Shown piece by piece: positions 1 to 5,906 of a DNA stretch of 8,139 bases. Positions within the stretch are counted from its first letter, which is position 1. Each line of letters starts with the position of its first letter. Position numbers and translations under genes: made by a program. Source of the DNA: an uncultured Bacteroidales bacterium (GTDB lineage: Bacteria > Bacteroidota > Bacteroidia > Bacteroidales > F082). Below the pieces are notes generated by a model. It saw nothing but the letters and a program-made list of their open reading frames with translations, searched no databases and was not told where the DNA came from. The stretch spans positions 1-8,139 of the forward strand of contig CAMKAR010000086.1 of NCBI GenBank assembly GCA_946410535.1, written 5' to 3'.

Positions 1-215
1 AGAGCGTCCGCGCCTTCGCCACCCATGCCGTTTGCAGCGGTCCCGCCATGGAACGCTTGGACAATTCGGTGTTCAGCGAGGTGGTCGTCACCGACTCCAT
101 CCCGTTGCCTGACAACGCCTCCAAGAAAATCAAGGTGGTCAGCACTGCAGCCTTGTTTGCCGACGTCATCCACCGCGTGGAGTCCTACGAGAGCATCAGT
201 TCGTTGTTCAAATAA
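1..215 (+). CDS. prs: Ribose-phosphate pyrophosphokinase, C-terminal end (partial)
   Basis: This is the last 70 or so codons of a gene that enters from the left edge, read in the frame starting at base 3 and ending in TAA at 213-215. The family makes PRPP from ribose 5-phosphate and ATP in the cytoplasm, feeding nucleotide, histidine and tryptophan synthesis. The tail shows the typical Prs order: an A-T-H-A/G segment followed by S-G-P-A-M-E-R-L, then N-S-V-F-S-E-V-V-V-T-D-S-I-P-L, then K-I-K-V-V-S-T-A-A-L-F-A-D-V-I-H-R-V. The last part matches the C-terminal helix region of this family. The neighbour rplY follows after 87 bases, a gene order seen in many bacteria. An overlapping open frame (25-288) is a shadow. 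The identification is firm, but most of the protein, including the ATP and ribose-phosphate sites, lies outside the window. Confidence 0.93.
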   Translation, partial: SVRAFATHAVCSGPAMERLDNSVFSEVVVTDSIPLPDNASKKIKVVSTAALFADVIHRVESYESISSLFK

Positions 216-224
216 TGCAAATTC

Positions 225-254
225 TGTAGAGACGCAAAATTTTGCGTCTCTACA
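225..254. repeat. 30-base perfect palindrome, REP-like, GTAG ends
   Basis: Bases 225-239 are the exact reverse complement of 240-254. The arm reads TGTAGAGACGCAAAA, so both ends carry a GTAG tetranucleotide pointing inward. It lies ten bases after the prs stop codon and before rplY. GTAG followed by a palindrome is the layout of REP elements mobilised by RAYT-type transposases. The core GACGCAA/TTGCGTC recurs at 949-976, so this is a repeat family and not a one-off. There is no T-run after the stem, so it is not a standard terminator. It could still protect or end the prs transcript. Confidence 0.8.
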
Positions 255-302
255 ACCAACAAAAATAATTCAACAAATCAACAATTAAACAATCAAACAC
301 AA

Positions 303-881
303 ATGAAAACTGTATCATTGAGCGGTTCTCTTCGCGAGAACGTAGGGAAAAAGGATACTAAGGCTTTGCGTAAGGCCGAAATGGTTCCATGTGTCATGTA
401 CGGTGCCGGCGAGGAGCAAATCCACTTCGCCACTGCCGAGAAGAACTTCACCAAGATCCTCTTCACCCCCGAGACCTACATCATTGACTTTGAGGTCAAC
501 GGTAAGGTCTACAAGACCATCCTGCAAGACATCCAGTACCACCCTGTGACCGACAAGGTGCTGCATGCCGACTTCCTCATCGTGAAGGAAGACAAGCCCA
601 TCACCGTGGTGCTGCCCGTGGCCCTCGAAGGCTCGGCTGCTGGTGTGATGCGTGGCGGCAAACCCAAGATGGGTGTGAAGAAGGTGAAGGTCTGCGGCCT
701 GATCAAGGACCTGCCCGACTACATCAACGTCAACATCAGCAACGTCAACATCAACGAAGCCATCAAGGTGAAGGACCTCAACATCGAGAATGTGACCCCC
801 GTCACCCCTGGCTACACCGTCATCTTTGCCGTCAACGCCGCCCGTGGTGCCGTGGCGGCCGAAGAAGAGGCTGCAGAATAA
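303..881 (+). CDS. rplY: 50S ribosomal protein L25/general stress protein CTC
   Basis: This 192-residue protein is the long (CTC/TL5) form of L25, which binds 5S rRNA in the large ribosomal subunit. The N-terminal L25 domain covers about residues 4-91. It includes the R-K-x-x-x-V-P-C-V-M-Y-G segment (23-34) and the signature D-I-Q-Y-H-P-V-T-D-K-V-L-H-A-D-F (76-91). The C-terminal TL5 beta domain covers about 98-178 and has the typical L-E-G-S-A-A-G-V-M-R-G-G turn (108-119). An acidic alanine-rich tail (E-E-E-A-A-E) ends the protein. The ATG at 303 is preceded by an A-rich leader with no Shine-Dalgarno site, as is usual in Bacteroidota. A strong intrinsic terminator follows 24 bases after the stop codon. 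I see no clear promoter of its own, so transcription may come from prs. Codon use is GC-rich, like the other housekeeping genes here. Confidence 0.96.
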   Translation: MKTVSLSGSLRENVGKKDTKALRKAEMVPCVMYGAGEEQIHFATAEKNFTKILFTPETYIIDFEVNGKVYKTILQDIQYHPVTDKVLHADFLIVKEDKPITVVLPVALEGSAAGVMRGGKPKMGVKKVKVCGLIKDLPDYINVNISNVNINEAIKVKDLNIENVTPVTPGYTVIFAVNAARGAVAAEEEAAE

Positions 882-905
882 CCAAGTTTATTCAACCATA
901 CGAAT

Positions 906-930
906 AGGCCGTCTTCGGGCGGCCTTTTTT
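906..930 (+). terminator. Intrinsic terminator after rplY
   Basis: An 8-pair stem (906-913 with 918-925, one G-U pair) is closed by a C(UUCG)G tetraloop, an unusually stable loop, and runs directly into six T residues (925-930). It should end the prs-rplY transcript and separate it from pth, which has its own promoter downstream. Confidence 0.93.
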
Positions 931-947
931 AGTTGATAGTTGTCAGT

Positions 948-976
948 TGTAGGGACGCAACGCTTGCGTCCGCAAA
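948..976. repeat. REP-like element with GTAG head
   Basis: GTAG at 949-952 is followed by an 8-pair stem, GGACGCAA (953-960) with TTGCGTCC (964-971), around a CGC loop, then GCAAA. The core matches the palindrome at 225-254 (GACGCAA/TTGCGTC, GTAG head), so both belong to one family. It lies between the rplY terminator and the pth promoter. A GTAG tetranucleotide next to an imperfect palindrome is the hallmark of RAYT-associated REPs. No RAYT gene is in the window. Confidence 0.75.
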
Positions 977-1002
977 ATAATGGCCATGTCATTAATTAGT
1001 CG

Positions 1003-1010
1003 TATTTTTG
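1003..1010 (+). promoter_or_regulatory. Bacteroidota-type -7 box for pth
   Basis: TATTTTTG matches the TAnnTTTG consensus of the Bacteroidota primary sigma factor. No good -33 TTTG is visible at the usual distance. Transcription would start near 1017, about 35 bases before the ATG at 1052. This argues against translation from the upstream in-frame ATG at 980, which would lie outside the transcript. Confidence 0.6.
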
Positions 1011-1051
1011 CACTGCTTTTCCGCAAGGGGAAAGTAATAGAATTAGACGAA

Positions 1052-1615
1052 ATGAAATACCTGATAGCCTGTTTGGGAAACATCGGCGCGGAATACGACA
1101 ACACGCGCCACAACATCGGCTTCAAGATTGCCGACCGCTTGGCGAAAGACCTCGAAGCCTCGTTCACGACAAGCCGCTTGGCACAGGTTGCTGAGATGAA
1201 ATACCGAGGCAAGACCTTGGTCGTCATCAAGCCGACGACCTACATGAACCTGAGCGGCAAGGCGGTGAAGTATTGGCTTGACCAAGAGAAGATTCCGATT
1301 GAGAACCTGCTGGTGGTCAACGACGACATTGCGCTGCCCTTGGGCACGTTGCGAATGCGCAAAAAAGGTGCCGACGGCGGCCACAACGGCCTGACCGACA
1401 TCATCGAAAAGTTGGGCACCAACGTGTTCTGTCGGCTGCGTTTCGGCCTCGGCGACGACTTCCCGCGTGGCCGTCAGATTGATTTCGTCCTGGGTCATTG
1501 GAAGCCCTCGGAGGAGCCTGTCGTAGACGAAAAAGTGGACCAAGCCGTCGAAATCATCAAGAGTTTTGTCGTGCAAGGGCCTGACAGGACGATGAATATG
1601 TTTAATAAGAAGTGA
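1052..1615 (+). CDS. pth: Peptidyl-tRNA hydrolase
   Basis: This 187-residue cytoplasmic enzyme cleaves peptidyl-tRNAs that drop off the ribosome and so recycles tRNA. All the landmarks of the bacterial Pth family are present. The start is M-K-Y-L-I-A-C-L-G-N-I-G with Asn10. The catalytic base His20 lies in N-T-R-H-N. K-P-T-T-Y-M-N-L-S-G spans 60-69 with Asn66, V-N-D-D spans 89-92, and G-G-H-N-G (109-113) contains Asn112. The length is normal for the family. The open frame continues upstream to an ATG at 980. I reject that start because those 24 extra residues have no counterpart in the family, and both a repeat and the promoter box lie in or next to that stretch. Adjacency to prs and rplY is a common arrangement. 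No terminator is visible after the stop, so some read-through into the following structured region is possible. Confidence 0.96.
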   Translation: MKYLIACLGNIGAEYDNTRHNIGFKIADRLAKDLEASFTTSRLAQVAEMKYRGKTLVVIKPTTYMNLSGKAVKYWLDQEKIPIENLLVVNDDIALPLGTLRMRKKGADGGHNGLTDIIEKLGTNVFCRLRFGLGDDFPRGRQIDFVLGHWKPSEEPVVDEKVDQAVEIIKSFVVQGPDRTMNMFNKK

Positions 1616-1636
1616 TTTTATCGATTTTTGGGGCAA

Positions 1637-1660
1637 TTTGTAGTTTTTTCTGTATTTTTG
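1637..1660 (+). promoter_or_regulatory. Promoter for the structured leader and MBOAT operon
   Basis: TATTTTTG at 1653-1660 is a perfect TAnnTTTG -7 box. Candidate -33 TTTG tetramers lie at 1637-1640 and 1627-1630, with spacers of 12 and 22 bases; neither is ideal. Transcription would begin near 1667, giving a leader of roughly 280 bases before the MBOAT ATG. The box and following bases (GTATTTTTGCCCTGCTT) match the pth promoter region (1002-1018) at 16 of 17 positions. Confidence 0.55.
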
Positions 1661-1732
1661 CCCTGCTTAACGAACAAAAGTATCAAATATCAAACATTTG
1701 TAAAAAACGAAATAACAAACAACTAACATACT

Positions 1733-1921
1733 GAGCTTTACGCTCTTGTTCTCTCGTAGAAAAATCCGCCAAAATTTGACACGAGAATAAGTGTGTGAAA
1801 GTTCACGTCATTTGGCGTGAATCATTTTGCCCTTATTAGTGTCAACGGTTCTTGGCGGAGCCTTCTACGATGATAAGAAACACGCAGATGATTTGCGCCA
1901 TTCTTACTGAATAGCTGCGTG
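1733..1921 (+). ncRNA. Structured RNA or leader: long rod of nested stems
   Basis: This fills most of the 329-base gene-free stretch 1616-1944. A small hairpin (GAGC 1733-1736 with GCTC 1742-1745) comes first. A rod of five nested helices follows: 1755-1761/1863-1869 (7 pairs), 1765-1772/1852-1859 (8), 1776-1782/1839-1845 (7), 1786-1791/1832-1837 (6) and 1802-1809/1814-1821 (8, one G-U, ATTT loop). The 10-base internal loops 1792-1801 and 1822-1831 form a bubble between the last two helices. A further arm pairs CACGCAG (1881-1887) with CTGCGTG (1915-1921). I see no open frame and no T-run before the MBOAT start. It may be a cis-acting leader of the MBOAT mRNA. The rod-with-bubble shape also recalls 6S-type RNA or other Bacteroidales structured RNAs. 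The pairing is seen; the function is unknown. Confidence 0.6.
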
Positions 1922-1944
1922 ATGCCAGGAAAAACCGACAGCCT

Positions 1945-3360
1945 ATGCTATTCAACTCATTTGAATTCCTCATCTTTTTCCCGATAGTGTGCATCGTTTA
2001 TTTCCTATTGGGGAAAAACAAGTTTAGAAATCCATTTTTGCTATTGGCAAGTTACTATTTCTACATGAATTGGAAACCCATCTATGCCCTGCTCATCTTG
2101 ACTTCGACGGCTCTGACTTACGCTTGTGGCATTTTGGTGGAGAATAATGCTAACGACGCAAAGAAGAAGAAGGCTTTCTTGATAGTCAGTTTGATACTTA
2201 ACTTTGCCATCTTGTTTGTTTTCAAGTATTTCAATTTCATTAATGAGTCGGTTTTTGAATTGCTTTCGCTTTTTGGCTTACGATGGAATGTGCCTAATTT
2301 GGATATTCTGTTGCCAGTGGGTATCTCTTTTTATACCTTTCAAGCGGTAGGCTATTCGGTGGATGTCTATCGGGGTACGATAAAGGCGGAACGCAACTTC
2401 TTTACATACGCATTGTTTGTCTCGTTTTTTCCGCAACTGGTGGCTGGCCCAATCGAAAGGGCGAAAAACCTGTTGCCTCAATTTCATGAGGAGCACAGTT
2501 TCCAATATGATGACATGGCAGAAGGTTTCAAGCAAATGCTGTGGGGCTATTTTATGAAACTGTGTGTTGCCGATAGGTTAAGTGCTTATGTAGATGCGGT
2601 ATACAATCATGTGGGTAACCATAATGGCACCAGTATGATTGTGGCGACCCTCTTTTTCACTTTCCAGATTTATTGCGACTTTGGCGGATATTCCAACATT
2701 GCGATTGGCGCGGCAAGGATTATGGGATTCCGATTAATGGAGAATTTCCGCAGGCCTTATCTTTCCATGTCGGTCAAGGAGTTTTGGAAAAGATGGCATA
2801 TTTCGCTCTCGTCGTGGTTTATGGATTATGTCTATATTCCTTTGGGTGGCAACAGGGTGAAATACGGTCGCCATCTGCTCAACTTGATGATTACTTTCTT
2901 GGTGAGTGGCATATGGCATGGCGCCAACTGGACTTTTTTCTTCTGGGGTGCCTTGCACGGGACTTACTTGGTGATTGGCAACGTCTTTCGAAGGTTTGTT
3001 TATTCCCCCAAACAGGAAAGCTTTGTTTCCAAAATGCTTTGCACAACATTTTGTTTCATTTTAGTGGCCTTTGCGTGGATTTTTTTCAGGGCTAATACCG
3101 TTGGAGACGCCTTTACGATAATTGGGAAAATGGCTTCAGATTTGGGAAAACCGTTTGTGGATTTGTCTGTGATGAGCCATGGGCTGATAGCATTGGTCAT
3201 ATTGATCTTCAAGGATTTAAAAGATGCATTTGGAGCGAAAATCAATTTCATGCATTCCAAGCATATAGTTGTTCGATACCTTTCCTGCGTGTCTTTGATA
3301 GCCTTTGTTCTCTTGTTTGGGGCACTGACAGGAGGCCAATTCATTTATTTCCAATTCTAA
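1945..3360 (+). CDS. MBOAT-family O-acyltransferase (AlgI/DltB-like)
   Basis: This 471-residue polytopic inner-membrane protein belongs to the MBOAT family, whose AlgI/DltB branch passes acyl (often acetyl) groups across the membrane to extracytoplasmic polysaccharides. Hydrophobic segments occupy about residues 7-22, 30-40, 46-64, 77-94, 154-167, 232-246, 311-346, 364-382, 411-422 and 446-460. Family motifs are clear: V-A-G-P-I-E-R (166-172), Y-C-D-F-G-G-Y-S (243-250), E-F-W-K-R-W-H-I-S-L-S-S-W (279-291) followed by D-Y-V-Y-I-P-L-G-G-N-R, and S-G-I-W-H-G-A (321-327). His325 of the last is the expected catalytic histidine. The length is typical of AlgI-like proteins. The ATG is preceded by AGGAAA at some distance and by the structured leader. 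The SGNH-like partner starts 12 bases after the stop, so the two are very likely co-transcribed. The acceptor glycan is unknown, as no glycosyltransferases are nearby. The gene is more AT-rich than its housekeeping neighbours. Confidence 0.93.
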   Translation: MLFNSFEFLIFFPIVCIVYFLLGKNKFRNPFLLLASYYFYMNWKPIYALLILTSTALTYACGILVENNANDAKKKKAFLIVSLILNFAILFVFKYFNFINESVFELLSLFGLRWNVPNLDILLPVGISFYTFQAVGYSVDVYRGTIKAERNFFTYALFVSFFPQLVAGPIERAKNLLPQFHEEHSFQYDDMAEGFKQMLWGYFMKLCVADRLSAYVDAVYNHVGNHNGTSMIVATLFFTFQIYCDFGGYSNIAIGAARIMGFRLMENFRRPYLSMSVKEFWKRWHISLSSWFMDYVYIPLGGNRVKYGRHLLNLMITFLVSGIWHGANWTFFFWGALHGTYLVIGNVFRRFVYSPKQESFVSKMLCTTFCFILVAFAWIFFRANTVGDAFTIIGKMASDLGKPFVDLSVMSHGLIALVILIFKDLKDAFGAKINFMHSKHIVVRYLSCVSLIAFVLLFGALTGGQFIYFQF

Positions 3361-3372
3361 AACCGTTGTAAC

Positions 3373-4338
3373 ATGAAAACTGATTTCTCAAGATTTATAG
3401 TGAGCGCATTGATAATGGTTGTTGCTCTTGTTCTTGTAGACGTGCTTGTAGGCTTTGTGGGTAATAAGAGTTTGGATTACCTTCCAGATTTTAATGGTAA
3501 AGTGAGCGGACAAACGGTAAAGAACAATTATAGAATCATGAAAATGGAAGACGATATTGTAATTGTGGGCTCGTCAAGGGTAAGTCACCACTATAATGCG
3601 ACGATGTTGGCCGACAGTATTTGTAACTATACCGGTATGCGTTTTCGGGTTTATAATGCTGGTATTGACGGGCAATTCATTAATAGCAGTTGTATGGTTG
3701 TGGAGTCGATGTTGAGTAGGTATATTCCAAAGATGTTAGTTTTAGAAGCAGAAGATTCTGGCCTCAAATATGAAAAAGGCAAAGAAATGAAGAGGAGCTA
3801 TTTATATTTCAATGCGCCTTATTATGATAAAACCCATGTTGCGAAACGCTATTTTGACGAAATGGGATGGAAAGAACGCATTATGGTTAAGTCAAAGATG
3901 TTCAGGTATAACGATAAAGTCTTAAGGATAGGCGAATCATTTCTGAAGAAAGGGACAGTACCAAACGATGGCTTCGAACCTTTGTTTGGAACAAGCATTG
4001 ATACAACGTTGAAAAAGAATGATGAACCAAATAAAGAGATGGTGACTGACGAATATAGCGAAAGAAATCTCCGCCGTGTGTTGCAGCTATGCAAGGACAA
4101 AGGGGTGAATTTGGTTTTGGTATCGTCGCCTTGTTTCAGGTCAAAGAATGACAACACATTGATACGCTCCTTAAGCCAAAAATATGATGTTCCGTATATC
4201 GAGATTTATAACACGAAGCTCTTCAACAGCCATCCAGAGTTTTTCAAGGATGCTTCTCATTTGAATAACGAAGGTGCAACCATTTATACCCAAATGTTTT
4301 TTGAGGAATTGAAGCCATATTTGGAGATGCTGAGGTGA
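3373..4338 (+). CDS. Membrane-anchored SGNH-like protein, partner of the MBOAT
   Basis: This 321-residue protein has one N-terminal hydrophobic segment (about residues 8-30). It probably anchors the protein in the inner membrane with the rest in the periplasm. The remainder shows SGNH-hydrolase landmarks. Block I is I-V-I-V-G-S-S-R (62-69), where Ser68 would be the nucleophile. A block II-like Y-N-A-G-I-D-G spans 94-100. Block V is D-A-S-H-L-N-N-E-G-A (293-302), with Asp293 and His296 completing a triad. MBOAT proteins of the AlgI/DltB type commonly work with a DltD/AlgJ/AlgX-like SGNH partner that receives the acyl group and moves it to the polymer. The 12-base spacing to the MBOAT gene supports that pairing. 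The acyl group and substrate are inference. No terminator is evident; the hairpin repeat that begins 12 bases after the stop may act as one. Confidence 0.82.
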   Translation: MKTDFSRFIVSALIMVVALVLVDVLVGFVGNKSLDYLPDFNGKVSGQTVKNNYRIMKMEDDIVIVGSSRVSHHYNATMLADSICNYTGMRFRVYNAGIDGQFINSSCMVVESMLSRYIPKMLVLEAEDSGLKYEKGKEMKRSYLYFNAPYYDKTHVAKRYFDEMGWKERIMVKSKMFRYNDKVLRIGESFLKKGTVPNDGFEPLFGTSIDTTLKKNDEPNKEMVTDEYSERNLRRVLQLCKDKGVNLVLVSSPCFRSKNDNTLIRSLSQKYDVPYIEIYNTKLFNSHPEFFKDASHLNNEGATIYTQMFFEELKPYLEMLR

Positions 4339-4350
4339 TATGGATGGAGT

Positions 4351-4450
4351 TTTATAATCTGCGTAAACAACAATTTTTTGTCACTTTGCGCGGATTATAA
4401 CTTTATTTTCCGCGTTAAGTGGATTTTTTTGTATCTTTGCGCGGATTATA
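4351..4450 (+). repeat. Upstream copy of the hairpin repeat flanking the ATPase gene
   Basis: Bases 4351-4421 match 5907-5977 at 67 of 71 positions, and the similarity continues more weakly to 4450 (about 23 of 29). A 16-pair stem forms between 4352-4367 and 4385-4400 (two G-U pairs), with ACAA/TTGT pairing in its loop. CGCGGA (4389-4394) can instead pair with TCCGCG (4409-4414), so two folds compete. The motif CGCGGATTATA occurs at 4389-4399 and 4440-4450, and inverted as TATAATCTGCG at 4353-4363. The repeat starts 12 bases after the SGNH gene and its end carries the ATPase promoter. Confidence 0.88.
4432..4439 (+). promoter_or_regulatory. -7 box for the ATPase gene, inside the repeat
   Basis: TATCTTTG fits TAnnTTTG and lies in the last part of the upstream repeat. 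Transcription would start near 4446, only about 16 bases before the ATG at 4462, in the CGCGGATTATA motif. The corresponding place in the downstream copy reads TCACTTTG (5988-5995), which loses the invariant A. Confidence 0.6.
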
Positions 4451-4461
4451 AATTCTTTGCT

Positions 4462-5904
4462 ATGGAACAATTCATCGGAAGGACGGAAGAAATCAAGCGG
4501 CTTGAGAGGTATCTCGCCTCCGAAAGGTCGGAGTTCGTGGCGGTGTATGGCCGACGACGCATCGGCAAGACTTTCTTTGTGCGCCATGTCGTCAGCGACA
4601 AGGTTTGCTTTTCCATCACGGGCATGGATAATGTCTCCATGCGCGACCAGCTCTTTGCTTTCAATATCGCTTTGCGCAGACGTTTCCATGCTGAGCGACA
4701 GGCCAAGAATTGGATTGAGGCTTTCGCGCTGCTGGCCGAGTGTCTTGAGAACATGGTCCAAGGAACGAAAATCATCTTCATCGACGAGTTGCCTTGGTTC
4801 GACACGCCCAAGTCGCGCTTTGTCAGTGCCTTGGAGCATTTTTGGAACGGCTGGGCCTCGGCGCGTGGCGACGTGAAACTGATTGTGTGTGGTTCGGCCA
4901 CTTCATGGATGATCAACAAGCTCATCAACAACCGAGGCGGATTGCACAATCGCGTCACTCATTCCATTTTATTGAAGCCGTTTACCTTGGCGGAATGTCA
5001 GCAATATTTCGATTCTTACGGTTTCGACTATTCCCAGCAGGAAGTCGCCGATTGCTACATGGTGATGGGCGGTGTGCCTTATTATTTCACCTTTATGGAC
5101 ACGGCTTATAGCGTGGCGCAGAACGTCGACCATGTGTTTTTCGCTCCCGAAAGCGAGTTGCGGAACGAGTTCAACAACCTCTATCGGTCATTGTTCAAGC
5201 AGGCTGAGGTGCATATCAAGATCGTGAAGGCCTTGGCTTCCAAAGGGAAAGGACTGTCGCGTTCCGAAATCGTTGAAGCCACGGGAATCGTCAATAACGG
5301 CGACTTAACCACAAGGCTCGCGGAACTTGAAAATTGCGGATTGATAAGGAGTTACGCGCCGTTCTCTGTGAGCCGAAGAAAAACGGCTCCGGTTCGGAAA
5401 AGCCGCGAGACATTGTACCAACTGGTGGATTTCTACACGCTTTTCTATTTGAAGATGATGCAGCAAAACGACTACGGCAATCCGCATTTCTGGACAGAAC
5501 TGCAAGGCAACCCGCTTTATTCGGTTTGGAGCGGCTATGCCTTTGAGATGCTTTGTTTGGCGCACGTCGAGCAAATCAAGGCGGCGCTTGGCATTTCTGG
5601 GATCCAAAGTTCTGTTTGTTCATGGTTTGGCAGCAATGGTGAAGAACATGCGCAAATCGACCTGCTGATTGACCGCAACGACAAAACCATCAACATCTGC
5701 GAGATGAAATACGCCGATGGCGATTATTCCATCGACAAAAGCACGGATGACGGTTTCAGAACCAAAACCAAGGTGTTCAGGGAGGCGACGAAAACGCGCA
5801 AGTCGTTGATGTTCACCCTTGTGACTCCGTCTGGATTGAAGAAAGGCAAGTATTCTTCACGGGTGCAAAAAGTCATCACTTTTGTCGATTTGTTCCGCTT
5901 TTGA
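4462..5904 (+). CDS. ATPase / winged-helix / PD-(D/E)XK-like protein (archaeal ATPase + DUF234 type)
   Basis: This 480-residue protein has an N-terminal P-loop ATPase of the archaeal-ATPase family. Walker A is G-R-R-R-I-G-K-T (30-37), Walker B is I-I-F-I-D-E-L (104-110, Asp108 and Glu109), and a sensor-like C-G-S-A-T-S-W follows at 143-149. A winged-helix-like segment (about 251-300) is followed by a DUF234-type C-terminal domain. There Q-I-D-L-L-I (399-404) and E-M-K (414-416) give the D-x13-E-x-K spacing of PD-(D/E)XK nucleases. No signal peptide or membrane segment is seen. The ATG at 4462 is chosen over an upstream in-frame TTG (4378) because the promoter box lies between them and the extension translates repeat DNA. 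Proteins of this type are common and often multicopy in Bacteroidota and archaea, and their role is not established. The gene is bounded by near-identical direct repeats, which suggests transfer or amplification as a unit. ATP hydrolysis and DNA binding or cleavage are inferred from motifs only. Confidence 0.9.
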   Translation: MEQFIGRTEEIKRLERYLASERSEFVAVYGRRRIGKTFFVRHVVSDKVCFSITGMDNVSMRDQLFAFNIALRRRFHAERQAKNWIEAFALLAECLENMVQGTKIIFIDELPWFDTPKSRFVSALEHFWNGWASARGDVKLIVCGSATSWMINKLINNRGGLHNRVTHSILLKPFTLAECQQYFDSYGFDYSQQEVADCYMVMGGVPYYFTFMDTAYSVAQNVDHVFFAPESELRNEFNNLYRSLFKQAEVHIKIVKALASKGKGLSRSEIVEATGIVNNGDLTTRLAELENCGLIRSYAPFSVSRRKTAPVRKSRETLYQLVDFYTLFYLKMMQQNDYGNPHFWTELQGNPLYSVWSGYAFEMLCLAHVEQIKAALGISGIQSSVCSWFGSNGEEHAQIDLLIDRNDKTINICEMKYADGDYSIDKSTDDGFRTKTKVFREATKTRKSLMFTLVTPSGLKKGKYSSRVQKVITFVDLFRF

Positions 5905-5906
5905 CA

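Noticed and set aside
25..288. 87-codon open frame at the left edge
   Set aside because: It overlaps the real Prs tail in another frame, and its translation is low-complexity and runs through the palindrome.
980..1051. Upstream in-frame ATG extending pth by 24 residues
   Set aside because: The promoter box at 1003-1010 lies inside the extension, a repeat abuts it, and Pth proteins normally start at the M-K-Y-L-I position.
1043..1636. 197-codon open frame on the minus strand
   Set aside because: It is antisense to pth, which has all its catalytic residues. No promoter or family features support the antisense frame.
4378..4461. Upstream in-frame TTG start extending the ATPase by 28 residues
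   Set aside because: The extension translates repeat DNA and precedes the promoter box at 4432-4439. The ATG at 4462 fits the family's start.
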